A stretch of 64,000 bases of DNA from Pseudomonas sp. MRSN 12121 (GCF_000931465.1 NZ_CP010892.1:5479388-5543387), one strand, 5' to 3'. Shown: positions 50,713 to 59,345, counted from the first letter of the stretch. Notes: generated by a model from the letters alone, not told the origin. Program-made: numbers and translations.

Positions 50713-51009
50713 ATGCCGCTGCTGTCATTCGATTCACTGTCCAGCCAATTGCCCACCAGTTGGAAATCCTCCGTGGTGGGCCAGGTCGGGCCGGCACGCA
50801 TCAAGGTCCTGCGCATGGACCAACAAGCCCACGCCGAAGAAAGCCACGACTACAACGAAGCCCTGCTGGTCATCCATGGCTGCCTGCGCCTGGGCATCGC
50901 CGGCCGCGAGGTGAGCGTCGGCGCGGGCCAGATGTACCTGGTCGAAGCCGGGCTGGCGCACGCGGTATTGCCCGGCAGCCATGGCACCCTGGTGATTATC
51001 GATGTCTAG
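50713..51009 (+). CDS. Small cupin-domain protein
   Basis: This is a 98-residue single cupin. The two metal motifs are partly kept: HAEESHDYNEALLVIHGCL in motif 1 and AGQMYLVEAGLAHAVLPGSHG in motif 2, with one His (LAHAV) and the Glu. Metal binding is plausible but the usual HxH is changed. It is probably cotranscribed with the preceding ABM-fold gene. Function unknown. Confidence 0.8.
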   Translation: MPLLSFDSLSSQLPTSWKSSVVGQVGPARIKVLRMDQQAHAEESHDYNEALLVIHGCLRLGIAGREVSVGAGQMYLVEAGLAHAVLPGSHGTLVIIDV

Positions 51010-51023
51010 GCCGGTGGCCGGCC

Positions 51024-51100
51024 TTCACCAGCGCAGCGTCGTGATCGGCCGCGGCTCCTCCAGGACGATGAAACGGTAGTCGCCCAGCGGGGAGTGCCAC
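51024..51100 (-). pseudogene. Possible remnant of a gene's 3' end
   Basis: On the minus strand a 25-codon run ending in TGA (51026-51024) reads SPLGDYRFIVLEEPRPITTL then RW, which looks like real protein. A stop codon (TAG) interrupts the frame immediately upstream, and no start or ribosome-binding site is seen. It may be the surviving tail of a lost gene, but the length is short and chance is not excluded. Confidence 0.3.
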
Positions 51101-51148
51101 TATCCACTGGCCTGATCCGCTCCGCGCCCCGTGCGACAACTCTTATTT

Positions 51149-51182
51149 TGCATTTACGCATAAAATAATTTGCACAAATGCA
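51149..51182. promoter_or_regulatory. AT-rich inverted repeat upstream of the papain-fold protease gene
   Basis: TGCATTTACGCATAA at the left is inverted as ATTTGCACAAATGCA at the right, so TGCATTT(A/G)(C/T)GCA occurs in both orientations. The island is far more AT-rich than its GC-rich surroundings, as for a regulator's operator or an H-NS-like target. The protease gene starts about 150 bases downstream. Confidence 0.6.
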
Positions 51183-51335
51183 TATCGCAACTAAGGTTAC
51201 TCCTGAGCCCGGCCGGAGCAGGCCATCGAGGATGGCAACCCCGTCAGCCGGCCAGGGCCCTTGCAATGCCGCTTTATCGAAACATGCAACGACGACGCAA
51301 GCTGGACGCTTGTTTTCACTCATGGAGGATGAAAA

Positions 51336-51935
51336 ATGCTAACCCTTGAAGACACCCCCTTCACCCGTACAGGCCCCGCCCGGGAGCTGCCAAAGTGCCT
51401 GGCCAGCAGCCTGTTCAACGCCGGGCTGAACGAAGTCGAACACCACGCGGAGCGCGCCGGCCGGGCCGCCGCCAGCCTCAACTTCAACATTCAGCAGCAG
51501 ACCCAGACCAACTGGTGCTGGGCCGCCCTGTCGGCCTCGGTCGGCCACTACTACGGCACTGGCGCCTGGACCCAGTGCGGCGTCGCCAACGCCGAGCTGG
51601 GCCGCAACTCCTGCTGTAGCCAACCGGGCCCCTGCAACGTGTACGGCTACCTGGATTCCGCCCTGCGGACCACCCGCAGCTTTGGCGGCATGAGCCAGGG
51701 CTCGCTGTCCCTGTCGGCCATCGAAAACCAGATCGGCCTGGGGCGCCCCATCGGCCTGCGCTGCGCCTGGTTCGGCGGTGGCGCGCACTTCCTGGCGATC
51801 CACGGCACCAACGGCGGCTATCTGCTGATTGCCGACTCGATCTACGGCTATTCGACCCGTGCGCTCAATAGTTTCCCCCGCTCGTACAACGGCGGCGGCA
51901 ACTGGACCACCACCTACTTCACCCGCAAAAACTAG
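51336..51935 (+). CDS. Papain-fold cysteine protease, AvrRpt2/C70-like
   Basis: This 199-residue protein has a papain-type triad: Cys61 in QTNWCWAALSASVG with the oxyanion Gln before it, His151 in GGGAHFLAIHGTNG, and Asp167 in LLIADSIYG. The Cys-His spacing (90) and His-Asp spacing (16) are close to those of the AvrRpt2-type (C70) family. There is no signal peptide, and the N-terminal 50 residues may be a propeptide or secretion signal. Four further Cys (81, 93, 94, 100) are unusual. It starts with GGAGGA about eight bases before the ATG and is followed nine bases later by an unknown gene. Confidence 0.85.
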   Translation: MLTLEDTPFTRTGPARELPKCLASSLFNAGLNEVEHHAERAGRAAASLNFNIQQQTQTNWCWAALSASVGHYYGTGAWTQCGVANAELGRNSCCSQPGPCNVYGYLDSALRTTRSFGGMSQGSLSLSAIENQIGLGRPIGLRCAWFGGGAHFLAIHGTNGGYLLIADSIYGYSTRALNSFPRSYNGGGNWTTTYFTRKN

Positions 51936-51944
51936 GAGGCCCCC

Positions 51945-52544
51945 ATGCAACTGACTTATCCCAAGGCGCCCGCTAACGGCGTCCAGGCTCTGCGCCCGGC
52001 GCTCCAGGCCGCGCTGCGCCAGCAGGGCTTCGGTGTCAATCGCCGGTTCGCCCAGGCCACGTCCGGCAATGTGAGCCTGTCCGAACCCTGCCGGGGTTAT
52101 TCCCTGAGCCTGGAAGACCTGGCCCGGGGCCAGGGCCTCACCCAGGCCACGGCGGGAGACTGGCATTACCTGGTGTTCGGCGACGCGGGGCCGATCGCCG
52201 ACGCCCAACTGGCGGAAGTCGGCGGCCAGGTCGAGTTCTCTGCACTGAACCACGGCGCCCTGGCAGCGGCCACGGTCAATGCCCTGAACCTGGCGGAGAA
52301 CACCCCGCACCTGAAGGGCCGGACCTATGAACTGCGCCTGCTGTTCGTCTCGGCGCTGCATGTCGCGGCGATCTGGCTGCACGCCCGCGATGAAGACGTG
52401 CTGATCCCGATCGAACCGACGCCCAAGCACCTGGCGAGCACCCGGCTGTACAGCGAAACCGCGCTGCTGGCCCTGTTGAGGGCCGCGGCGCAGCAGGCGA
52501 AAACGGCGTTCGATGCCGACACCACCGGGCTGTTGGGGAGCTGA
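51945..52544 (+). CDS. Unknown partner of the papain-fold protease
   Basis: I do not recognise this 199-residue protein. It has no signal peptide, membrane segment or Cys cluster. Its middle is hydrophobic (RLLFVSALHVAAIWLHAR) and could be a buried beta/alpha core; the rest is Ala/Leu-rich. AGGAGG stands directly before the ATG and only nine bases separate it from the protease gene, so the two are surely cotranscribed. It could be a chaperone, inhibitor or immunity-type partner, or a substrate; the sequence does not decide. Confidence 0.7.
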   Translation: MQLTYPKAPANGVQALRPALQAALRQQGFGVNRRFAQATSGNVSLSEPCRGYSLSLEDLARGQGLTQATAGDWHYLVFGDAGPIADAQLAEVGGQVEFSALNHGALAAATVNALNLAENTPHLKGRTYELRLLFVSALHVAAIWLHARDEDVLIPIEPTPKHLASTRLYSETALLALLRAAAQQAKTAFDADTTGLLGS

Positions 52545-52556
52545 CCCGCCACCATG

Positions 52557-52587
52557 AAAAAAGCCCCGGTCACTGACCGGGGCTTTT
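52557..52587. terminator. Bidirectional terminator after the protease operon
   Basis: AAGCCCCGGTC pairs with GACCGGGGCTT around ACT, with A-run and T-run, serving both the protease operon and the leftward permease gene. Confidence 0.85.
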
Positions 52588-52606
52588 CCTGTCTTGCAGA
52601 CTGGCC

Positions 52607-54028
52607 TTACGAGGCCGAGCGCACCGCGCCCTGTCGCGCATCGTTCGGTTGCAGCTTGAACAGATAGAACAAGGCCGTCAGCAGCACCAGGAACGCCGGG
52701 CCCACATACAGCGCCACGCGGGTGTCGGGGAAATAGGCCATCAACCCGACCACCAGCACCAGGAACGCCAGCGCCAGGTAGGAACTGACCGGGTACAGCC
52801 ACATGCGGTACTTCAGGCCCGCACGCTCCGAGGCGCTCAGGCCTTTGCGGAACTTGAGCTGCGCCAGCAGGATCATCACCCAGGTCCAGATCGCGCCGAA
52901 GGTGGCGATGGACGTCACCCAGACGAACACCTTCTCCGGCACCAGGTAGTTCAGCAGAACCCCCAGCAGCAGGGCGAAGATCGACAGCAGCAACGCGCGA
53001 CGCGGGACGCCGCTGTTCGAGGTCTTGGCGAAGCTGGCCGGGGCCTGGCCGTTCTGCGCCAGGCTGTAGAGCATGCGCCCGGTGCTGAAAATGCCGCCGT
53101 TGCACGACGACAGCGCCGCGGTGATCACCACGAAGTTGATGATGCCGGCCGCGGTCTTGATGCCCAGGCGCTCGAAGGTCATCACGAACGGGCTGCCCTG
53201 GGTGCCGATTTCGTTCCAGGGGTAGATCGACAGGATCACGAACAGCGCGCCCACATAGAACAGCAGGATGCGCCAGAACACCGAGCCGATGGCATTGGGG
53301 ATGGTCTTCTGCGGGTTCTTCGCTTCACCGGCGGTCAGGCCGATCATCTCCACGCCCAGATAGGCGAACATCACCATTTGCAACGACATCAACACGCCGG
53401 TCACGCCGTTGGGCATGAAGCCGCCGTGGGTCCACAGGTTGGAAATCCCCAGCGCCACACCGTCGTTGCCGAAACCGAAGGCGATGATGCCGATGCCGCC
53501 GATGACCATGGCGATGATGGTGACGATCTTGATCAGGGCGAACCAGAACTCGAACTCACCGAAGGCCTTGACCGCGATCAGGTTGATCGAGCCCATGCTC
53601 ACCAGGGCCGCCAGGGCCCAGATCCAGCGCGGTACATCGGGGAACCAGATGCCCATGTATACCGCCACCGCGGTGATTTCCGCGACGCAGGTCACCAGCC
53701 ACAGGAACCAGTAGTTCCAGCCGGTGAGAAAGCCCGCCAGCGGGCCCAGGTAGTCTTGTGCGTAACGGCTGAAGGAACCCGCGACCGGGTTATGCACGGC
53801 CATCTCGCCGAGGGCGCGCATGATCACCAGGATCGCCAGGCCGCCGAGGATATAGGACAGCATGATGGCCGGGCCGGCCATCTCGATGGCCTTGGCCGAG
53901 CCGAGGAACAGACCGACGCCGATACAGGCGCCAAGCGCCATCAAGCGAATATGCCGTTCGCCGAGTTCGCGTTTCAGCGGGCCGCCTTGAGCGGTCTCGC
54001 CGTGGGGCAGGTGGTTGCCAACGGGCAT
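52607..54028 (-). CDS. Amino acid permease (APC superfamily, ProY-like)
   Basis: This 473-residue proton-coupled permease has 12 membrane helices and APC signatures GERHIRLMALGACIGVGLFLGSA and EMIGLTAGEAKNPQKTIPNAI. It is most like ProY-type proline permeases of Pseudomonas, but the exact amino acid is not certain. The start is set at 54028 because GAGG lies nine bases before that ATG; in-frame codons further upstream lack a site. A possible GntR-type operator lies 106-127 bases upstream. Confidence 0.88.
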   Translation of the reverse strand: MPVGNHLPHGETAQGGPLKRELGERHIRLMALGACIGVGLFLGSAKAIEMAGPAIMLSYILGGLAILVIMRALGEMAVHNPVAGSFSRYAQDYLGPLAGFLTGWNYWFLWLVTCVAEITAVAVYMGIWFPDVPRWIWALAALVSMGSINLIAVKAFGEFEFWFALIKIVTIIAMVIGGIGIIAFGFGNDGVALGISNLWTHGGFMPNGVTGVLMSLQMVMFAYLGVEMIGLTAGEAKNPQKTIPNAIGSVFWRILLFYVGALFVILSIYPWNEIGTQGSPFVMTFERLGIKTAAGIINFVVITAALSSCNGGIFSTGRMLYSLAQNGQAPASFAKTSNSGVPRRALLLSIFALLLGVLLNYLVPEKVFVWVTSIATFGAIWTWVMILLAQLKFRKGLSASERAGLKYRMWLYPVSSYLALAFLVLVVGLMAYFPDTRVALYVGPAFLVLLTALFYLFKLQPNDARQGAVRSAS

Positions 54029-54401
54029 GGGGTACAACCTCATCTTGTTATTGGATATGAGCCACCGAATCTGCAAGGCATGGACGGATGATCCGTGCCC
54101 GCCAGAGCGGGTCGACCTTGTGGGCCGACGCGTCTTGTAGGACAAATCCTGCAAGATCAGTGGGGCGTGCAGTATAAAAAGCTCGCGAGAGGCTTTTTCA
54201 CTCTAAAAGCAGCTAAATTCAGAGAGAAATCTCGGTATTGGCGGGTTTTGCGGAGGAGCATTACCTGAGATTTTCGCCTTTTGTCATTTTTGAACGGCGC
54301 CGAGTATTGCACAGCCATGGGGCAGCGTCATGCCCCTACCTAGGGCGTATTTACCGGTCATGATGGCTCTATCTCAGGCTTCTTTAGCCTCGCCCCATAC
54401 C
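54029..54401. other. Intergenic region with permease promoter and candidate operator
   Basis: About 370 bases without a convincing gene. It contains the inverted repeat CTTGTAGGA-CAAA-TCCTGCAAG (54134-54155), arms matching at eight of nine bases, of a form used by GntR/FCD regulators. AT-rich stretches around 54170-54330 suggest promoters. Confidence 0.5.
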
Positions 54402-54502
54402 CTGCAGGAGCGAGCCTGCTCGCGATGAACCGAGGGCGCCGCAATGCTTCGGATCCACCGCGCTATCGGTGACGACCCTCGCGAGCACGCTCGCTCCTAC
54501 AG
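54402..54502. repeat. REPIN (CAGGAGCGAGC family) upstream of the PBP gene
   Basis: CTGCAGGAGCGAGCCTGCTC and its inverse GAGCACGCTCGCTCCTACAG enclose about 60 bases. It is a member of the common REP family seen at 20972 and 60594. Confidence 0.8.
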
Positions 54503-54592
54503 CGGGAGGCGAATGCCTTCAGGCCGCGCACAAATTTTTCACCATCGGCCACCACCGTCTAAGCTTCAGGCAAGTCCGATCAATCTGCGTGA

Positions 54593-57500
54593 ATGGATCA
54601 GTCGACTATGGGTGCTTTGTGGCAGACCGATTCGAGAAAAACCGTAGTGCCAACCGATCGCGTGGAAGAAGCGCCTATCCCTGAAAAATCCCACTCAAGC
54701 CGGCATTGGTGGCGGCTGTTCTGGCTGCTGTTGTTGATGGCGCTGGTCGCCCTGGGCTTTGCCGCCTCCAAGGAAGTACGCACCTCGAAACTGCAGGCCC
54801 GCGAATTCAGCAAGTTCGCCGCCGACCTCAGCTATTCCATGGCCCCCGGCCCCAGCGACGCCATCGTCTACCCCGGCGCCGGGCCCTTCGATAAGCGCCT
54901 GGGCTACAGCGCCCTCGACGAGTTCGTGCCGCGCCTGCTCAAGCGCGGCTATGTGGTGCAAGCCCAGTCGCGCTTCTCGGCCTCATTGATGAACTACAGC
55001 GAAAGCGGCTTTTTCGTACCCTATTCCGAGAAAATCCAGGCCGGGCTGTCGATCACCGACTGTCGTGCAGCGCCGCTCTACCAGTTCAAGTACCCGCAAC
55101 AGCTGTACTCGAACTTCGCCGCCATCCCGCCGGTGATGGTGCACAGCCTGCTGTTCATCGAGAACCGCGAGCTGCTCGACCCCAACCAGCCCCTGGCCAA
55201 CCCGGCGGTGGACTGGCCGCGCTTCGCCAAGGCGGCCTGGTCGCAAGTGGCCAAGCTGCTGCACCTGCCCGGGCAGACCGCCGGCGGCAGCACCCTGGCC
55301 ACCCAACTGGAGAAATACCGGCACTCCCCGGACGGCCTGACCGTCTCCGGCGCGGAGAAGATCCGCCAGATGATTTCCGCCGGCGTGCGCGCCTACCAGG
55401 GCGGCGAGCAGACCCTCGAGGCCCGGCGGCGGATCGTCCGCGACTACCTCAACAGCGTGCCGCTCTCGGCGGTGCCCGGCCACGGCGAAGTGCATGGCAT
55501 GGCCGAAGGGTTGCGGGTCTGGTACGGCGCCGACTTCGCCCAGGTCAACCAGCAGCTGGCGAGCACCGCCAGCGACCCGCAGAGCCTGGCGCAGCGAGGC
55601 CTGGCCCTGCGCCAGGTACTGTCGCTGATGATCGCCCAGCGCCGCCCCTCGCATTACCTGGCCAAGGGCCGCGAGGAACTGGCCGAACTCACCGACAGCC
55701 ATATCCGCCTGCTGACCCAGAACGGGGTGATCGACGCGCCGTTGTCGGCTGCGGCCCTGGCGAGCAAGGCCACCTTTCGCGACTGGGTGCAGCAACCGAC
55801 GATCCAGCCGATCGAGACCAACAAGGGCATCAGCGTGGCCCGCAGCCGCCTGGCCGGCCTGCTCAACCGGCCGCTGTACGACCTCGACCGCCTCGACCTG
55901 TCGGCCACCAGCACCCTGCAAAGCGACCTGCAACGCCAGGCCACCGAATACCTCAAGCACCTGGCCGACCCGGTGTTCGCGGGCCAGATCGGCCTGCTCG
56001 GCGAACGCCTGCTGACCCCGACCAGCACCACCCAGGTCCGCTACAGCTTCACCCTGCTGGAACTGACGCCGGACGGCTCGCGGGTGCGGGTGCAGACCGA
56101 CAGCACCGACCAGCCCTTCGACATCAACGAAGGCAGCAAGCTGGAACTGGGCTCCACCGCCAAGCTGCGGGTGCTGACCACCTACCTGCAGATCATCGCC
56201 GAGCTGCATGACCAGTACGGCGCCGAAACGGCCGCGGCGCTGAAGAAAGTCGAGATCGCCGAACAGGATCGCCTGAGCCGCTGGGCCGTGGACTACCTGA
56301 TCCAGAACAACGATCGCAGCCTGCCGAAAATGCTCGAGGCGGCCCTGGATCGCAAATACTCGGCCAGCCCCGGCGAAAGCTTCTTCACCGGCGGCGGGCT
56401 GCACACCTTTCATAACTTCCGCAAGGAAGACAACGGCCGCCTGCCGACCCTGCGCGACGCCTTGCGCGAATCCATCAACCTGCCGTTCATCCGCCTGATG
56501 CGCGACCTGGTGCGCTACAGCACCTACGCCGGCCCCAACAACAGTGCCGCCCTGCTCAAGGACGACGGCGACCCGCGGCGCCAGGAGTACCTGGCCCGGT
56601 TCGCCGACCGCGAGGGCACCTCGTTCCTGCTGCGGTTCTGGAAGAAATACCGCAACAAGGACACCCAGGAACGCCTGGACACCTTCCTGGACAGCATGCA
56701 CCCGACCGCGATCCGCCTGGCCGCCGTGCACCGCTATCTGCTGCCGGAAGCCAGCCAGAGCAGTTTCAACACCTTCGTGCGCTCGCACCTCAAGGGCGCC
56801 AAGCTGACGGAAAAACTCACCGACGAGCGCCTCGACAAGCTCTACTACAGCTACGGCCCCGGCGCCTACGACCTGCCCGACCAGGGCTACATCGCCAAGG
56901 TGCACCCGCTGGACCTGTGGCTGCTCGGCTACCTGCTGAACAACCCCGACGCCAAGTTCAGCCAGATCGTCAAGGCCAGCGAATTCGAACGCCAGGAAGT
57001 CTATAGCTGGCTGTTCAAGAGCCGGCACAAGAGCGCGCGCGACAGCCGCATCCGCACCATGCTGGAGATCGAGGCGTTCCTCGACATTCACCAGCGCTGG
57101 CAGAAGGTCGGCTATCCCTTCGACCACCTGGTGCCCTCGCTGGCGACCGCCATCGGCAGCTCTGGCGACCGCCCTGCGGCGTTGGCCGAGCTGGTCGGCA
57201 CCATCCTCAACGATGGGGTACGCATGCCGACCCTGCGTATCGACAGCCTGCATTTCGCCGCCGATACCCCTTACGAAACCCGGCTCACCAACGACCCGGC
57301 CGAGGGCAAGCGGGTGATGCCATCGGAAGTCGCCACCGCGCTGCGCGGCGCCTTGTCGCAAGTGGTGGATGCCGGCACCGCCAAGCGCGTTTCCGGCAGT
57401 TTCAAACTGGCCGACGGCACCCCGCTGGCCATGGGCGGCAAGACCGGCACCGGCGACAACCGGATCGAGGCCATCGGTTCCGGCGGGCGGATTCTCAGTT

Positions 57501-57715
57501 CGAAATCCATCAACCGCACCGCCACCTTCGTGTTCTATATCGGCGAGAACCACTTCGGCACCCTGACCGCCTATGTGCCGGGTGCCTCGGCGCAAGCCTT
57601 CAAGTTCACCTCGGCCTTGCCGGTCCAGGTCCTCAAGGGCATGGCGCCGATTCTCACGCCCTACCTGCAACCGGGCAGCAATACCCAATGCCTGGGCAGC
57701 CTGGCCCAGCGCTGA
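54593..57715 (+). CDS. Atypical bifunctional penicillin-binding protein (transglycosylase-transpeptidase)
   Basis: This 1040-residue inner-membrane protein has a single N-terminal helix (about 38-58). A GT51 domain (about 150-330, GGSTLATQLEKYRHSPDG) follows, then a transpeptidase domain with S521-TAK, S627-IN and K950-TG. The GT catalytic motif is weak: Glu190 is kept but the usual ED is EN (LLFIENRELLDP) and the following Phe/His positions are changed, so transglycosylase activity is doubtful. It is longer than typical class A PBPs (about 750-850 residues). The start is uncertain; no good ribosome-binding site precedes 54593. Confidence 0.85.
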   Translation: MDQSTMGALWQTDSRKTVVPTDRVEEAPIPEKSHSSRHWWRLFWLLLLMALVALGFAASKEVRTSKLQAREFSKFAADLSYSMAPGPSDAIVYPGAGPFDKRLGYSALDEFVPRLLKRGYVVQAQSRFSASLMNYSESGFFVPYSEKIQAGLSITDCRAAPLYQFKYPQQLYSNFAAIPPVMVHSLLFIENRELLDPNQPLANPAVDWPRFAKAAWSQVAKLLHLPGQTAGGSTLATQLEKYRHSPDGLTVSGAEKIRQMISAGVRAYQGGEQTLEARRRIVRDYLNSVPLSAVPGHGEVHGMAEGLRVWYGADFAQVNQQLASTASDPQSLAQRGLALRQVLSLMIAQRRPSHYLAKGREELAELTDSHIRLLTQNGVIDAPLSAAALASKATFRDWVQQPTIQPIETNKGISVARSRLAGLLNRPLYDLDRLDLSATSTLQSDLQRQATEYLKHLADPVFAGQIGLLGERLLTPTSTTQVRYSFTLLELTPDGSRVRVQTDSTDQPFDINEGSKLELGSTAKLRVLTTYLQIIAELHDQYGAETAAALKKVEIAEQDRLSRWAVDYLIQNNDRSLPKMLEAALDRKYSASPGESFFTGGGLHTFHNFRKEDNGRLPTLRDALRESINLPFIRLMRDLVRYSTYAGPNNSAALLKDDGDPRRQEYLARFADREGTSFLLRFWKKYRNKDTQERLDTFLDSMHPTAIRLAAVHRYLLPEASQSSFNTFVRSHLKGAKLTEKLTDERLDKLYYSYGPGAYDLPDQGYIAKVHPLDLWLLGYLLNNPDAKFSQIVKASEFERQEVYSWLFKSRHKSARDSRIRTMLEIEAFLDIHQRWQKVGYPFDHLVPSLATAIGSSGDRPAALAELVGTILNDGVRMPTLRIDSLHFAADTPYETRLTNDPAEGKRVMPSEVATALRGALSQVVDAGTAKRVSGSFKLADGTPLAMGGKTGTGDNRIEAIGSGGRILSSKSINRTATFVFYIGENHFGTLTAYVPGASAQAFKFTSALPVQVLKGMAPILTPYLQPGSNTQCLGSLAQR

Positions 57716-57729
57716 CTCCTCCCCCTATC

Positions 57730-57885
57730 CTGTAGCCGCTGCCGAGCCTGCGAGGCTGCGAGGCTGCGATCGAGGACGAAGTCCTCGCAAAACCGGCCTC
57801 CGCTGTTGTATCTGGAGCAACGGGGGGGCCGGTTTGCGGCCGCTTCGCGACCGATCGCAGCCTCGCAGGCTCGGCAGCGGCTACA
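57730..57885. repeat. REPIN (TAGCCGCTGCCGAG family) after the PBP gene
   Basis: CTGTAGCCGCTGCCGAGC and its inverse CTCGGCAGCGGCTACA enclose about 120 bases, with GGCTGCGATCG and CGATCGCAGCC nearer the centre. The same element occurs at 59401 and 30281. Confidence 0.85.
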
Positions 57886-57951
57886 AGTATTTCCACTCTT
57901 TCTCTCCGACAGACGGCTGGCCGGGCTCGCGTAAAAGGGCTTGCGCAGATT

Positions 57952-57967
57952 TTAAGATATATCTTAA
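57952..57967. promoter_or_regulatory. Palindromic operator before the PadR-type repressor gene
   Basis: TTAAGATATATCTTAA is a perfect 16-base palindrome, followed by a partial copy AAGTTATGTCTTAA. It lies about 33 bases before the PadR gene start, overlapping the expected promoter. This suggests autoregulation by the PadR product. Confidence 0.75.
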
Positions 57968-57999
57968 GTTATGTCTTAATCACACAGGAGAAAGAGAAA

Positions 58000-58566
58000 A
58001 TGAGAGAGCACCACCCCCACCACCGCGAATTCGGCGATGGCCATGACGGTTTTGAAAAGCGTCCCGGACGCGAGCGCGGCGGCCGCGGCCCGCGAGTCTT
58101 CGCTCCCGGCGACCTGAAACTGCTGTTGCTGGCGCTGATCGCCGAACAGCCGTGCCACGGCTATGACCTGATCCGCCAGATCGAAGGCATGTTCGACGGC
58201 GCCTACAGCCCGAGCCCGGGCGTGATCTACCCGACCCTGACCTTCCTCGAAGAGAGCGAACTGATCAGCGGCGACGCCGAAGGCGGGAAAAAACGCTACA
58301 GCGTGACCGATGCCGGCCGTCTGTCCCTGCAGGACCAGGCGATTGCTCTGGACGGCGTGCGCATGCGCATCGACGTCAGCAAGCGCTCGCTGCGCGGCCA
58401 CGATCGCCCGGCGGAAATCCACGAAGCGGTGCACAACCTGCGCCACGCCCTGCAGATGCACCACGGACGCTGGAACCCGCAGGAAATCGTGCGGGTCCGC
58501 GACCTGCTGAACAACACGGCCCGCGCCATCGTCGACGGCCCAGCCCCCAAGGAGTCAGAACAATGA
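58000..58566 (+). CDS. nfeR: PadR-family regulator, NfeR/YqjI-like
   Basis: This 188-residue regulator has a His-rich N-terminal extension (MREHHPHHREFGDGHDG), a PadR winged helix (LKLLLLALIAEQPCHGYDLIRQIEGMFDGAYSPSPGVIYPTLTFLEE, of which the core is GVIYPTLTFL) and a C-terminal helical region. E. coli YqjI has the same His-rich start and is a nickel-responsive repressor of the ferric reductase gene yqjH. Its stop overlaps the reductase gene here by four bases, so they form one operon. A palindrome precedes it. Confidence 0.85.
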   Translation: MREHHPHHREFGDGHDGFEKRPGRERGGRGPRVFAPGDLKLLLLALIAEQPCHGYDLIRQIEGMFDGAYSPSPGVIYPTLTFLEESELISGDAEGGKKRYSVTDAGRLSLQDQAIALDGVRMRIDVSKRSLRGHDRPAEIHEAVHNLRHALQMHHGRWNPQEIVRVRDLLNNTARAIVDGPAPKESEQ

Positions 58567-59345
58567 CCGCAGACCATTCGAAAACCATTCACCGGGTCAG
58601 CCACGAGATCAAGCGCCGCCGCCTGCAAGTGCTGCGGGTGATGGACCTGACCCCGCGCATGCGCCGCATCACCCTGGGCGGTCCGGAATTGGCCGGCTTC
58701 ATCAGCCTGGGCAGCGACGACCATGTGAAGCTGCTGTTCCCGCAGAACGCCGAACAGCAGGCGGCCCTGGAAACCCTGGTGCTGGGCCCGGGCAAGGACA
58801 ACGGCGCGATGCCGCCCATGCGCGACTACACGCCGCGGCGTTACGACCTGGAGACCGGCGAGCTGGATATCGACTTCGTCCTGCATGGCGACGGCCCCGC
58901 CTCGACCTGGGCCGAACAGGCCCGGCCCGGCCAGTTCCTGCATATCGGCGGGCCGCGCGGCTCGATGATCGTGCCGGACATCTTCGACAGCTACCTGCTG
59001 ATCGGCGACGAAACCGCGATCCCGGCCATCGCCCGGCGCCTCGAAGAGTTGCCGGCCGGACGCCAGGTGCTGGCGGTGATCGAGGTGCAGGACGCGGCTG
59101 AACGCCAGGTATTGCAGAGCGCGGCGCAGGTCGAAGTGATCTGGGTCGAGCGCGACCGCAGCCAGGACCTGCTCGACACGGTGCGCGGGCTGGCGCTGCC
59201 GGGCGGCAAGCTGTATGCCTGGGTCGCCACCGAAAGCAAAGTCTCGCGCCAGGTGCGCCGGGTGCTGCTGGACGAGCACCGGCTGGACGATGAGTTCGTC
59301 AAGGCCGCCGGTTACTGGCGCCTGGACAGCAGCGAGGAAGAATAA
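58563..59345 (+). CDS. nfeF: Siderophore-interacting ferric reductase, NfeF/YqjH-like
   Basis: This 260-residue flavoprotein reduces ferric iron in siderophores and other chelates. FAD-binding is shown by MRDYTPRRYD (residues about 80-90), followed by GPRGSM and an NAD(P)H-binding half with DSYLLIGDETAIPAIARRLEEL. The C-terminal W-x-A-x-ES-K segment (VATESKVSRQVRRVL) is typical of the SIP family. Its ATG overlaps the nfeR stop, and co-regulation through NfeR is likely, as in E. coli. Confidence 0.93.
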   Translation: MTADHSKTIHRVSHEIKRRRLQVLRVMDLTPRMRRITLGGPELAGFISLGSDDHVKLLFPQNAEQQAALETLVLGPGKDNGAMPPMRDYTPRRYDLETGELDIDFVLHGDGPASTWAEQARPGQFLHIGGPRGSMIVPDIFDSYLLIGDETAIPAIARRLEELPAGRQVLAVIEVQDAAERQVLQSAAQVEVIWVERDRSQDLLDTVRGLALPGGKLYAWVATESKVSRQVRRVLLDEHRLDDEFVKAAGYWRLDSSEEE

